From: an uncultured Collinsella sp.
GTDB lineage: Bacteria > Actinomycetota > Coriobacteriia > Coriobacteriales > Coriobacteriaceae
Reading direction: 5' to 3'
Length of the DNA stretch: 7,962 nt
NCBI GenBank assembly: GCA_900551625.1
Contig: URWZ01000064.1
Coordinates: 1-7,962 of the forward strand
Shown: one piece after another, positions 1 to 6,268 of the stretch
How positions within the stretch are numbered: the first letter of the stretch is position 1
Layout of the letters: each line of letters begins with the position of its first letter
The notes under the pieces: model-generated
Database searches by the model: none
The model's input: only the letters and a program-made list of their open reading frames with translations
Told to the model about the DNA's origin: nothing
Translations under genes and position numbers: made by a program

Positions 1-2343
1 ATAAGAGACAGGAACTATGCCGCATATCGATCGGCACGTCCGCCAAAGCCCAAATCGAAACCGACATTCAAATCTGCGGAAACGCCGGCGCAGAATGACC
101 TCGAAGAAATCAAGCCCAATAAAATGCAGCAGCGCGCCCTTGAGGCGCTCGGTGCAATCCACCGCAAGGACGAGACCCGCGCCCTGCTGGTCTCGGCAAC
201 CGGCACCGGCAAGACCTTCCTTTCGGCGTTCGACGTGCTCGCAACTAAACCCCGGCGCGTCCTCTTTCTTGCGCACCGTCGGCGCATTATCGACGCCTCC
301 CGCGCAAGCTACGAACGCCTCTTAGGTAGTACCTATACGTTCGACACCTATCAAACTGGCAAGAATATAAGCAATGCTACCTGCGTGTTTGCCATGTGTT
401 CTTCGGTCGCCAAACATCTGAGCGATTTCCGTCCCGATGAGTTCGACTACATCGTTATCGACGAGGCCCACCGCACGGGATCCCAGGGTTACCAATCCAT
501 CATGTCGCACTTTACGCCTCGGTTTTATCTGGGCATGACCGCTACACCCAATCGCACCGACGGCTATGACGTCTTTGCCCTTTTCAATCACGTCATCGCG
601 TTCCAGATCACGCTGCAGGACGCTTTGGCCGAGGAGATGCTTGCCCCCTTCCATTATTTTGGCATTCACGATCTGGAGATTGACGACGAAACGGTCGAAG
701 ATATCGCCCTGTTCGGGCGTTTGACGTCCGACGAGCGCGTGCGTCATATCACCGAGAAGATCGAAGAATATAGCGTCACCAAAAGCAATCGCAGGGGCTT
801 AATTTTTTGCAATCGAAACGCCGAGGCCAAGGAACTGTCACACAAATTCAACGCTCTCGGATATCGAACGGTTGCGATTAGCGGTCAAGATTCCGATGAG
901 GTCCGCGATGCCGCGATCAGCCGACTTGAAGCCGGCGAGCTCGAGTACATTTTCTCGGTCGATATCATGAACGAAGGCGTCGACATCCCCTCGCTCAATC
1001 AGATCATCATGCTTCGACGCACCGACTCCGCAATCATCTTTATTCAGCAGCTCGGACGAGGTTTGCGCCTGAATGATGATAAGGAATACGCACTGGTGCT
1101 CGACTTTATTGGCAACTACCAGAGCAACTTCTTGGTGCCCATCGCGCTTTCGGGTGACAAGACGTATAACAAAGACCGCCTGCGCCGCCTTGTTCAAGAG
1201 GGCGATTCGGCGATCCCCGGATGCTCGACCGTGAGCTTCGATCGTATTTCCGAGGCACGCATTTACAAGGCCATCGACGGCGGCGATTTCACCTCCGTCA
1301 GGTTTTTGAAAAACGAATATCTCGACTTACGTCAAAAACTCGGCAAGATCCCCTCGCTGCTCGAATTTGATCGTAACGGCTCTATCGATCCGCTGCTTAT
1401 CTTCAAGAATAGCGGCTTAGGCTCCTACCACGCATTTCTTTCCAAATACGAGCCGGACTACACGGTTCAATTTTCCTCTGATCAAACCAAGATTCTCAAA
1501 TTTATTTCGCAAAAGCTCGCCGCGGGCAAGCGATTCGAAGACCTCTATTTGCTTCAAACGCTCGTCGAAGCCGGACACGAGGGCTATCGGCATATGCGCG
1601 AGGCCGCGCTTAGGAACTACCGCGCACAGCTTAAGGACAGCGCCGTTAGGTCGGCAATCGCAGTCCTTAAGGGCGACTTTGCCACTCCTAAGGATTTCGT
1701 TTCCCTGCTTATTGACGATGGAACCGGACCTCGTCTGACCGAAGCGTTTGCGACCGCCCTGCGCAACGCAGAGTTCAAGCGTCAGATTCTCGAGGTGCTG
1801 GATTTTGGTATTGAGCGCAACCGACTCGACTATGCCGAGACGTACGAAAACACAAATTTCGTTCTCAACGCCAAGTACACGTACGAGGAGGTTTGCCGTC
1901 TGATGAACTGGCAAAAGAACATCAACGGCCAAAACCTTGGCGGATACTTCTACGATGAGAAGACCAATACATTCCCCGTGTTTATTAACTATGACAAGGC
2001 TCCCGACATTAGTGAGTCAATTCAGTATGAAGACCGCTTTGTTTCGCCGAGCAAGCTCATCGCAATCTCGAAGGGCAACCGCACGCTCAACTCCCCCGAG
2101 TTTTTGCGACTGCAGGCATGGCCGGGAAACGGCCTGAAGACGTATTTGTTTATGCGAAAGAACAAGGACGATAAGGGTGGTAAGGAGTTCTATTTCTTAG
2201 GCGAAATGCATCCGACCGGCAAGTTCGAAGCCATTAAAACTAAGAGCGGCGACAACGCCGTCGAAATCGAATATGAGCTCAATGCGCCCGTGCGTCAGGA
2301 CATTTACGAGTTTATGCTCAGCGATTTGAGCGAGGCCGAGTAA
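1..2343 (+). CDS. SF2 DEAD/DEAH-box helicase with DUF3427-type C-terminal region (5' partial)
   Basis: The reading frame is open from base 1, so the gene begins upstream and 780 residues are visible. The ATG at 124 lies just inside the helicase fold and is not the real start. Helicase motifs appear in order, numbered from the first visible codon: Walker A ATGTGKT at 66-72, DEAH at 154-157, TATP at 180-183, NEGVDIP at 324-330 and QQLGRGLR at 349-356. About 390 residues follow and fit the DUF3427 region of COG1061-like helicases. Residues 1-41 are a Lys/Pro-rich linker. In this family such a linker usually follows an N-terminal phospholipase-D-like nuclease domain, which would lie outside the window (inference). 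It is likely an ATP-dependent DNA or RNA translocase in the cytoplasm; the substrate is unknown. Third codon positions look less GC-rich than in the two-component genes. The gene converges on the Nudix gene. Confidence 0.9.
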   Translation: MRDRNYAAYRSARPPKPKSKPTFKSAETPAQNDLEEIKPNKMQQRALEALGAIHRKDETRALLVSATGTGKTFLSAFDVLATKPRRVLFLAHRRRIIDASRASYERLLGSTYTFDTYQTGKNISNATCVFAMCSSVAKHLSDFRPDEFDYIVIDEAHRTGSQGYQSIMSHFTPRFYLGMTATPNRTDGYDVFALFNHVIAFQITLQDALAEEMLAPFHYFGIHDLEIDDETVEDIALFGRLTSDERVRHITEKIEEYSVTKSNRRGLIFCNRNAEAKELSHKFNALGYRTVAISGQDSDEVRDAAISRLEAGELEYIFSVDIMNEGVDIPSLNQIIMLRRTDSAIIFIQQLGRGLRLNDDKEYALVLDFIGNYQSNFLVPIALSGDKTYNKDRLRRLVQEGDSAIPGCSTVSFDRISEARIYKAIDGGDFTSVRFLKNEYLDLRQKLGKIPSLLEFDRNGSIDPLLIFKNSGLGSYHAFLSKYEPDYTVQFSSDQTKILKFISQKLAAGKRFEDLYLLQTLVEAGHEGYRHMREAALRNYRAQLKDSAVRSAIAVLKGDFATPKDFVSLLIDDGTGPRLTEAFATALRNAEFKRQILEVLDFGIERNRLDYAETYENTNFVLNAKYTYEEVCRLMNWQKNINGQNLGGYFYDEKTNTFPVFINYDKAPDISESIQYEDRFVSPSKLIAISKGNRTLNSPEFLRLQAWPGNGLKTYLFMRKNKDDKGGKEFYFLGEMHPTGKFEAIKTKSGDNAVEIEYELNAPVRQDIYEFMLSDLSEAE

Positions 2344-2351
2344 TAACAAAA

Positions 2352-2384
2352 AAGGAGCGAGTCGCCATATGGCACCCGCTCCTT
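2352..2384. terminator. Hairpin terminator between convergent helicase and Nudix genes
   Basis: AAGGAGCG at 2352-2359 pairs with CGCTCCTT at 2377-2384, and the inner palindrome GCCATATGGC extends the stem. On the minus strand the stem is followed by a T-rich run (six Ts, then GTTATTA), a good intrinsic terminator for the Nudix gene. On the plus strand the downstream U-tract is poor, so termination of the helicase transcript there is less certain. The hairpin starts 8 bases after the helicase stop codon. Confidence 0.75.
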
Positions 2385-2388
2385 CTGT

Positions 2389-2784
2389 CTACTTAAGCCC
2401 GAGCTTCTTTTCGAGCTCATCGACAACCTTAACGTCCGCCGGAAGCCAATCGACATCCCACAGGTTATTGGTATCAAGCCATTTCATATCCTCATGAGCG
2501 TGCTCTTTGAACTCCCCGGAAAGGATGTTAGCCAGGTAGCACTGCATCGACAGGTGGAACGTCTCATAATCGTGTTCGACCGTGCAAAGATAGGCGAGGT
2601 TACCGATTGTGACCTCGAGCTCTTCTTGAATCTCGCGCACGATTGCCTGCTCGCCGGTCTCGCCCGATTCGAGCTTTCCGCCCGGAAACTCCCAGCCGTC
2701 TTTAAACTCGCCATAGCCGCGCTGACAACTCAGGATTTTCCCGTCCTTCTGAATAATCGCTGCTGCAACATTGATTGACTTCAT
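2389..2784 (-). CDS. MutT-like Nudix hydrolase ((deoxy)nucleoside triphosphate pyrophosphohydrolase)
   Basis: The product is 131 residues, the usual length of MutT-type sanitation enzymes. The Nudix box runs from G36 to V58: G36, E42, R50, E51, E54 and E55 are all present, matching GX5EX7REUXEE. The usual glycine near the end of the box is E57. The preceding WEFPGGK segment is typical of 8-oxo-dGTP/CTP pyrophosphohydrolases. It probably hydrolyses oxidised or non-canonical nucleoside triphosphates to the monophosphate and pyrophosphate, using Mg2+ bound by the box glutamates. The ATG is supported by a purine-rich ribosome binding site (complement at 2795-2803) about 10 bases upstream. It is convergent with the helicase and has its own promoter. 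The family is secure; the exact substrate cannot be told from sequence. Confidence 0.9.
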   Translation of the reverse strand: MKSINVAAAIIQKDGKILSCQRGYGEFKDGWEFPGGKLESGETGEQAIVREIQEELEVTIGNLAYLCTVEHDYETFHLSMQCYLANILSGEFKEHAHEDMKWLDTNNLWDVDWLPADVKVVDELEKKLGLK

Positions 2785-2817
2785 AACTAGTTATCACCTC
2801 TCCAGTTGAGCCCAACC

Positions 2818-2823
2818 AGTATA
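2818..2823 (-). promoter_or_regulatory. Candidate -10 box for the Nudix gene
   Basis: On the minus strand the hexamer reads TATACT, five of six matches to TATAAT, about 34 bases upstream of the start codon. No good -35 is visible at 16-18 bases; only a weak GACATG-like hexamer sits there. The assignment rests on position and the -10 match. Confidence 0.4.
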
Positions 2824-2918
2824 GGTGATCGACCGCCCGCCATGTCCCAGTCGCCTCAAAACCACCTGCTCGACCAACCCATAACGCCGTTTTGCACCGG
2901 CACCCCATCCCCCGCTAT

Positions 2919-3101
2919 CGAGGTCTAATGCTTTTCCGCGAAGTGAACGTCTGTTTTTGGACCCCTGAAGCATCCACATTTTTCGTCGGCAAAATCGCAG
3001 GATTCCAGCACCGAAACCGCAGGAAACGGCACCTCTAAAGTGTCGATGCTTCGGGGGTCCGATTTAGCTCGTTCACTTCTCGGGAAAAGTATTAGACCTC
3101 G
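2919..3101. repeat. Element A: 183-bp imperfect palindromic (long hairpin) repeat
   Basis: The left arm from 2919 and the right arm ending at 3101 are inverted complements. The outer stem is CGAGGTCTAAT...CTTTTCC and GAAGTGAACG, paired with CGTTCACTTC...GGAAAAG and ATTAGACCTCG. An unmatched stretch of about 9 bases follows, then an inner stem, GGACCCCTGAAGCATC at 2959-2974 pairing with 3043-3058, and a TTT/AAA closing part. The central loop, about 2984-3035, holds TCGCAGGATT and CCGCAGGAAA 22 bases apart. A second copy with the same architecture lies at 5985-6180. It has no coding capacity; short open frames across it read both arms as similar peptides containing SLRGKA and are spurious. It sits between divergent genes, so it is not simply a terminator. 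A MITE-like or REP/REPIN-like interspersed element is the best guess. Confidence 0.85.
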
Positions 3102-3190
3102 TCGGCAGCAGCCCAAAAGGTGAGTCGTTTCTCCCCCGCGCAACCCAATAGACACATTCCGCTCCTCCCTCACACCACCCAAAAACTCAT
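3102..3190. other. Non-coding spacer, no signal recognised
   Basis: This pyrimidine-rich stretch on the plus strand lies between element A and the operon promoter. I see no credible ORF, hairpin or promoter in it. Together with 2785-2918, which holds only the Nudix promoter region, it makes up the rest of the divergent spacer. Confidence 0.6.
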
Positions 3191-3206
3191 CCAAGATTAA
3201 TCTTGG
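3191..3206. promoter_or_regulatory. 16-bp perfect palindrome, candidate operator
   Basis: CCAAGATTAATCTTGG is a perfect dyad. It overlaps the -35 hexamer (3203-3208) of the promoter proposed for the DUF4342/two-component operon, a classic place for a dimeric regulator to bind. It is not followed by a T-tract, so it is not a terminator. The binding protein is unknown. Confidence 0.5.
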
Positions 3207-3225
3207 CTCAAGAATCGCTTAATCT
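3197..3225 (+). promoter_or_regulatory. Two direct TTAATCT repeats, 22-bp period
   Basis: TTAATCT occurs at 3197-3203 and again at 3219-3225, a start-to-start distance of 22 bp, which puts both on the same DNA face. OmpR/PhoB-family regulators bind direct repeats phased at about 11 bp. These sites could therefore be bound by the regulator encoded at 3910-4695 (inference). The first copy lies inside the 16-bp palindrome and the second abuts the -10 box. Confidence 0.35.
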
Positions 3226-3230
3226 ATAAC
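3203..3230 (+). promoter_or_regulatory. Sigma-70-like promoter for the DUF4342-RR-HK operon
   Basis: TTGGCT at 3203-3208, a 16-bp spacer and TATAAC at 3225-3230 make a near-consensus promoter, standing out in an AT-rich island within GC-rich DNA. Transcription would start near 3237, giving a leader of about 110 nt. A second TATAGA-like hexamer lies at 3237-3242 but lacks a matching -35. Confidence 0.55.
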
Positions 3231-3258
3231 CTGCACTATAGAGTTCGACCAAGGGCGG

Positions 3259-3318
3259 GGCGGCGCCGCGCAACGCAGGCCGCCGAACGCATCGCTCGCG
3301 CCCGGGCAGATCGCCCGG
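3259..3318 (+). other. GC-rich structured leader (two small hairpins)
   Basis: Within the predicted 5' leader, GGCGGC at 3259-3264 can pair with GCCGCC at 3279-3284, and CCGGGC at 3302-3307 with GCCCGG at 3313-3318. Neither is followed by a U-tract, and I recognise no riboswitch family. The structures may reflect base composition alone. Confidence 0.3.
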
Positions 3319-3348
3319 CGTCGCGCCCATCGAACGAAAGGACAGGTC

Positions 3349-3891
3349 ATGGACGACCTCGAAAAAGTTGAAACCATCCGCACCAAGTGCAACGTGAGCT
3401 ACACCGATGCCAAAGCCGCGCTCGACGCCGCCGACGGCAACGTTCTGGATGCCATCATTTGGCTCGAGTCGCAGGGCAAGACACAGACCACGTCAGCGCA
3501 CGCCGCCACCGAGTCCGCGCCAGTCGATGAGCCCTCGGCCGAGATGGTCGCCGCGCAGGCCGCCTACGAAAAGTCGAGCGAAAAGACCGACTTCTCCAAG
3601 AAGATGGACAGTGTGTGGGAGTACCTCAAAAAGCTCTTCCGCCTGAGCCTGGACACCAAGTTTATCGCCACGCGCCGCGATGCGATCATCCTCAACATCC
3701 CCATCCTGATCCCCATCGTCGCGCTGTTTGCTTGGGGCGCCACGATATGGCTGATGCTGATTGGCCTGTTCTTTGGCATGCGCTACCGCATCGACAGCGA
3801 CGGCGACGTGCCCGGCAGCATCAACAACCTTATGAATCACGCCGCCGATGCCGCGGACGACATCAAACAAAATCTGAACGACGACAAGTAA
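3349..3891 (+). CDS. DUF4342-type protein with N-terminal UBA/TS-N-like domain and membrane segment
   Basis: The product is 180 residues. Residues about 3-45 (EKVETIRTKCNVSYTDAKAA, then ADGNVLDAIIWLE) match the UBA/TS-N-like helical domain of DUF4342 proteins, a fold also used by elongation factor Ts. Residues about 46-80 are a low-complexity Ala/Ser/Glu linker. A basic patch follows. A hydrophobic region around residues 104-148 (NIPILIPIVALFAWG, then IWLMLIGLFFGM) is likely one or two membrane-embedded helices. The C-terminus is acidic. The family's function is not known; a membrane-proximal adaptor is inference. The start has a GAAAGGA ribosome binding site six bases upstream. The next gene, a response regulator, begins 18 bases after the stop, so all three genes are probably one transcript and this one may affect the same signalling system. 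Confidence 0.8.
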   Translation: MDDLEKVETIRTKCNVSYTDAKAALDAADGNVLDAIIWLESQGKTQTTSAHAATESAPVDEPSAEMVAAQAAYEKSSEKTDFSKKMDSVWEYLKKLFRLSLDTKFIATRRDAIILNIPILIPIVALFAWGATIWLMLIGLFFGMRYRIDSDGDVPGSINNLMNHAADAADDIKQNLNDDK

Positions 3892-3909
3892 TCGCAGACG
3901 GGAGCACGC

Positions 3910-4695
3910 ATGGCACGGATCCTGATCGTAGAGGACGAGGAGAAAATCGCCCGCTTTGTGACGCTCGAGCTGGAGCACGAGGGCTACCAGGTGGAGCACG
4001 CCGCCGACGGCCGTACCGCCGTGGACCTGGCACTGGAGCGCGACTACGATCTGATTCTGCTCGATGTGCTGTTGCCGCAACTCAACGGCATGGAGGTCCT
4101 GCGGCGTGTCCGCAAGCACAAGGACGTGCCGGTGATCATGGTCACCGCGCGCGATGCCGTGATGGATAAGGTTGCCGGGCTCGATGCCGGCGCCGACGAT
4201 TACCTGACCAAGCCGTTTGCAATTGAGGAGCTGTTCGCACGGATCCGCGTGGCGCTGAAGCGCTCGGAGGCCGTGCGGGCGGCTTCGGGTGTTGGCGGCG
4301 CCGGTACTGGGGCGGGCGCGGCAGGCGGCGCGGGTGTCGGCGCCGCTGCGATACCCCCGGTTAGCGACTCGACCCAGGCTTCCGCTTCGCCCTCCCCCGC
4401 CACACTCACCGTGGGCTCGGTTGCGCTCGACCCTGACCGCCGCGAAGTCACGGTCGATGGCTCGCCCATCGCACTCACGGCTCGCGAGTTCGACGTCCTC
4501 GCCCTGCTTATGGCGCATGCCGAGACCGTGCTCACGCGCGAGCGCATCGCGCACGAAGCGCTGGGCTACGAATACGTGGGCGACACCAACAACGTCGACG
4601 TGCACATTGCGCACCTGCGCGCCAAGATCGAGGACGCCGGCAGCGCCCGCATCATCCAGACCGTGCGCGGGGTGGGCTATGTCTGCCGCGCGTAA
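3910..4695 (+). CDS. OmpR/PhoB-family two-component response regulator
   Basis: The product is 261 residues. Residues 1-118 form a receiver domain: acidic pocket E8/D9, phospho-acceptor D52 within LLDVLLP, T79 and K101 (TKPF). Residues about 166-261 form an OmpR/PhoB winged helix, recognisable by LTAREFDVLALL, the DTNNVDVHIAHLRAKIE recognition region and the terminal TVRGVGYVCRA hairpin. On phosphorylation by the adjacent kinase it should bind direct repeats in target promoters. The linker, residues about 124-165, is unusually long and made almost entirely of Gly and Ala, then Pro/Ser/Thr; many family members have linkers of 5-20 residues. Its DNA carries partially repeated GC-rich units (GGGTGTTGGCGG near 4287, GGGTGTCGGCG near 4332), suggesting repeat expansion. 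A GGAG ribosome binding site lies five bases before the ATG. The start of the kinase gene overlaps its last 17 bases. Confidence 0.95.
   Translation: MARILIVEDEEKIARFVTLELEHEGYQVEHAADGRTAVDLALERDYDLILLDVLLPQLNGMEVLRRVRKHKDVPVIMVTARDAVMDKVAGLDAGADDYLTKPFAIEELFARIRVALKRSEAVRAASGVGGAGTGAGAAGGAGVGAAAIPPVSDSTQASASPSPATLTVGSVALDPDRREVTVDGSPIALTAREFDVLALLMAHAETVLTRERIAHEALGYEYVGDTNNVDVHIAHLRAKIEDAGSARIIQTVRGVGYVCRA
4669..4675 (+). promoter_or_regulatory. Ribosome binding site supporting the kinase start at 4679
   Basis: GGGGTGG lies three bases before the ATG at 4679, inside the end of the response regulator gene. It favours 4679 and translational coupling, although the spacing is short. A rival in-frame ATG at 4748 has TGGAG four bases upstream and would remove 23 residues without touching any domain. 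Confidence 0.45.
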
Positions 4696-5974
4696 CGCCG
4701 AAGCCAAGCGCGTCACCTCCATCGCCCGCGCCATCAACTGGAGCTACATGTGGCGCCGCCTGATGAGCTACGTCTGGCTCGATCTGTTGCTGCTGGTGAT
4801 TGCGGCGGCGATCCTCGTCTATGGATACAACCAGACGCTGCCCGACGGCGCGTTTACCGCAGGATGGATCCCCAACGCCACCGTTCGCGGCATGTCGCTG
4901 ACGCCCGCACGCGGCTGGGACCTGACAACGCTCACCTATACCGTTGAGCTTGCGCGTACCAGCAAGACCTTCCCCCTTGCACAGGATCTCGTCACGCTAT
5001 GGCCTCTCTACCTTGTCGTTGTGGGATGGCAGGTCATCAGCGTGCTCAACATGCTCGGCGGTGCCCGCCGCGTACGCCGCACTATGGCGCCGCTCAACGA
5101 CCTGGCCTTGCGCGTGGACGAGCTCGGCCGCATGCAGCTCTCCGGCGGCAAGATGGAAACACTGGAGCAGGCCATCGAGCGCGCAAGCGTCGACTCGCCG
5201 AGCGTCACCACCGGCGACGCCGACCTGGCGAGCATCGAGGTCGCGCTCAACCGCCTGCTGCGCCAGATGCAAGAGGCCAAGTTGCAGCAGATGCGCTTTG
5301 TCAACGATGCAAGTCACGAGCTGCGCACGCCCATCGCGGTGATTCAGGGCTACGTAAACATGCTCGACCGCTGGGGCAAAGACGACCCAGACGTGCTGGC
5401 AGAATCCATCGCGTCCCTCAAGGCCGAAAGCGAGCACATGCAAGAGCTCGTGGAGCAGCTGCTGTTTTTGGCGCGCGGCGATGCCGGGCGCACGGTCCTG
5501 CGGCGTGCGCATACCAACCTGGCCGCACTGGTCGGCGAGGTATGCGAGGAATCGCAGATGATCGATACCGAGCACACGTATCGGCTGGTGTACGACACCA
5601 CGCTTGCCAGCGACCCGCGCTGCGACGCGCCCGTCGACGTGGCGCTCGTGAAGCAGGCTCTGCGCGTGATCGTGCAAAACGCCGCCAAGTATTCGGACGC
5701 GGGAACGACCGTCACATTTGGCATAACGCCCGATGCGGGCATGGGCACGATCGACATAAGTGTTGAGGACGAGGGCATCGGCATGAACCAGGAATCCGCA
5801 GCTCACGCGTTCGAGCGGTTCTACCGTGCCGACAACGCGCGCGATGCCGGCGCGCAGGGCTCGGGTCTGGGGCTCGCCATCGCCAAGTGGATCGTCGACA
5901 GCCACGGCGGCGTCATCGGTGTGACCTCGGTCGAAGGGGTCGGCAGCCGCTTTACGATTCGCCTGCCACGGTAG
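4679..5974 (+). CDS. Membrane sensor histidine kinase (HisKA + HATPase_c)
   Basis: With the ATG at 4679 the product is 431 residues and overlaps the response regulator by 17 bases. The same frame is open back to 4289, but that extension is the regulator read out of frame. Layout: basic N-terminus, TM1 about 29-50, an extracytoplasmic loop of about 55 residues, TM2 about 106-126, then a HAMP-like region. The H-box FVNDASHELRTP has H213 as the phosphorylated histidine. The N-box has N334 (VIVQNAAKYS), the G1 box is VEDEGIGM around 362-369, the F-box is FERFYRA and the G2 box is GSGLGLAI at 394-401. All catalytic motifs are intact. It should sense an envelope signal and phosphorylate the adjacent regulator at D52; the small loop suggests a membrane or small-ligand stimulus (inference). 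The specific system is not identifiable. An 18-bp gap separates the two genes upstream, so the three form one operon. Confidence 0.93.
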   Translation: MSAARNAEAKRVTSIARAINWSYMWRRLMSYVWLDLLLLVIAAAILVYGYNQTLPDGAFTAGWIPNATVRGMSLTPARGWDLTTLTYTVELARTSKTFPLAQDLVTLWPLYLVVVGWQVISVLNMLGGARRVRRTMAPLNDLALRVDELGRMQLSGGKMETLEQAIERASVDSPSVTTGDADLASIEVALNRLLRQMQEAKLQQMRFVNDASHELRTPIAVIQGYVNMLDRWGKDDPDVLAESIASLKAESEHMQELVEQLLFLARGDAGRTVLRRAHTNLAALVGEVCEESQMIDTEHTYRLVYDTTLASDPRCDAPVDVALVKQALRVIVQNAAKYSDAGTTVTFGITPDAGMGTIDISVEDEGIGMNQESAAHAFERFYRADNARDAGAQGSGLGLAIAKWIVDSHGGVIGVTSVEGVGSRFTIRLPR

Positions 5975-5984
5975 GAAGCCCCCT

Positions 5985-6180
5985 CGTGAATCGAAGGTGA
6001 ATGCTTTTCCGCGAAGTGAACGACCTATTTTGGACCCCCGAAGCATCCGCACTTTTTGGCGCCAAACCCGCAGGAAATACCTGACAAAACCGCAGGAAAG
6101 AGCGACGTAAAAGTGTCGATGCTCCAGGGGTTCGATTTCACTCGTTCACTTCGCGGAAAACCATTCACCTTCGTTTTACG
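5985..6180. repeat. Element B: 196-bp imperfect palindromic (long hairpin) repeat, second copy
   Basis: It starts 10 bases after the kinase stop codon. The outer arms 5992-6022 and 6143-6173 are inverted complements over 31 bases with one mismatch. Weaker pairing extends to 5985 and 6180. The architecture matches element A: outer stem with GCTTTTCCGCGAAGTGAACG, an unmatched stretch, inner stem GGACCCCCGAAGCATC at 6032-6047 pairing with 6116-6131 with some mismatches, then a loop with CCGCAGGAAA at 6068-6077 and 6090-6099, again 22 bases apart. The outermost 11 bases differ from element A at four positions, and all four changes are matched on the opposite arm. Read through from the operon, it would form a very long RNA hairpin. 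It has no credible protein; frames crossing it are spurious. Confidence 0.85.
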
Positions 6181-6208
6181 GCAGCCCGTCAGTCACCCTC
6201 TCGGTATT

Positions 6209-6245
6209 AAAAATGGGGCAAGGCCACGCGCCTTACCCCATTTTT
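6209..6245. terminator. Strong bidirectional intrinsic terminator
   Basis: AAAAATGGGGCAAGGC at 6209-6224 pairs with GCCTTACCCCATTTTT at 6230-6245 around a 5-base loop. There is a single C-A mismatch on the plus strand, which becomes a G-U pair on the minus strand. A- and T-tracts on both sides make it work in both directions, ending the two-component operon from the left and the VOC/PTS operon from the right. Confidence 0.9.
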
Positions 6246-6268
6246 CGTTAGCTATAGCAGCTTGTGCG

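Noticed and set aside
2702..3194. Small minus-strand frames over element A and its flanks
   Set aside because: They contain peptides such as RSLRGKAL that recur in frames over element B, so they are translated repeat arms rather than genes.
3259..3318. Possible riboswitch in the operon leader
   Set aside because: Two short GC stems without any conserved aptamer core or expression platform that I recognise.
4289..4678. N-terminal extension of the kinase frame
   Set aside because: It lies wholly within the regulator gene in another frame and gives an Arg/Pro/Ser-rich translation; the ATG at 4679 fits the coupled overlap.
3493..4737. 414-codon minus-strand open frame opposite the DUF4342 and response regulator genes
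   Set aside because: Antisense shadow of GC-rich coding DNA. It crosses two genes with complete family motifs and its translation shows no recognisable domain.
4997..6052. 351-codon minus-strand open frame opposite the histidine kinase, starting in element B
   Set aside because: Shadow of the kinase gene; its first residues are just the repeat arm read as peptide.
2995..6099. Possible CRISPR-like array from the repeated GCAGGA motifs
   Set aside because: Only two 10-base units per element, 22 bases apart, with no true spacers and no cas genes.
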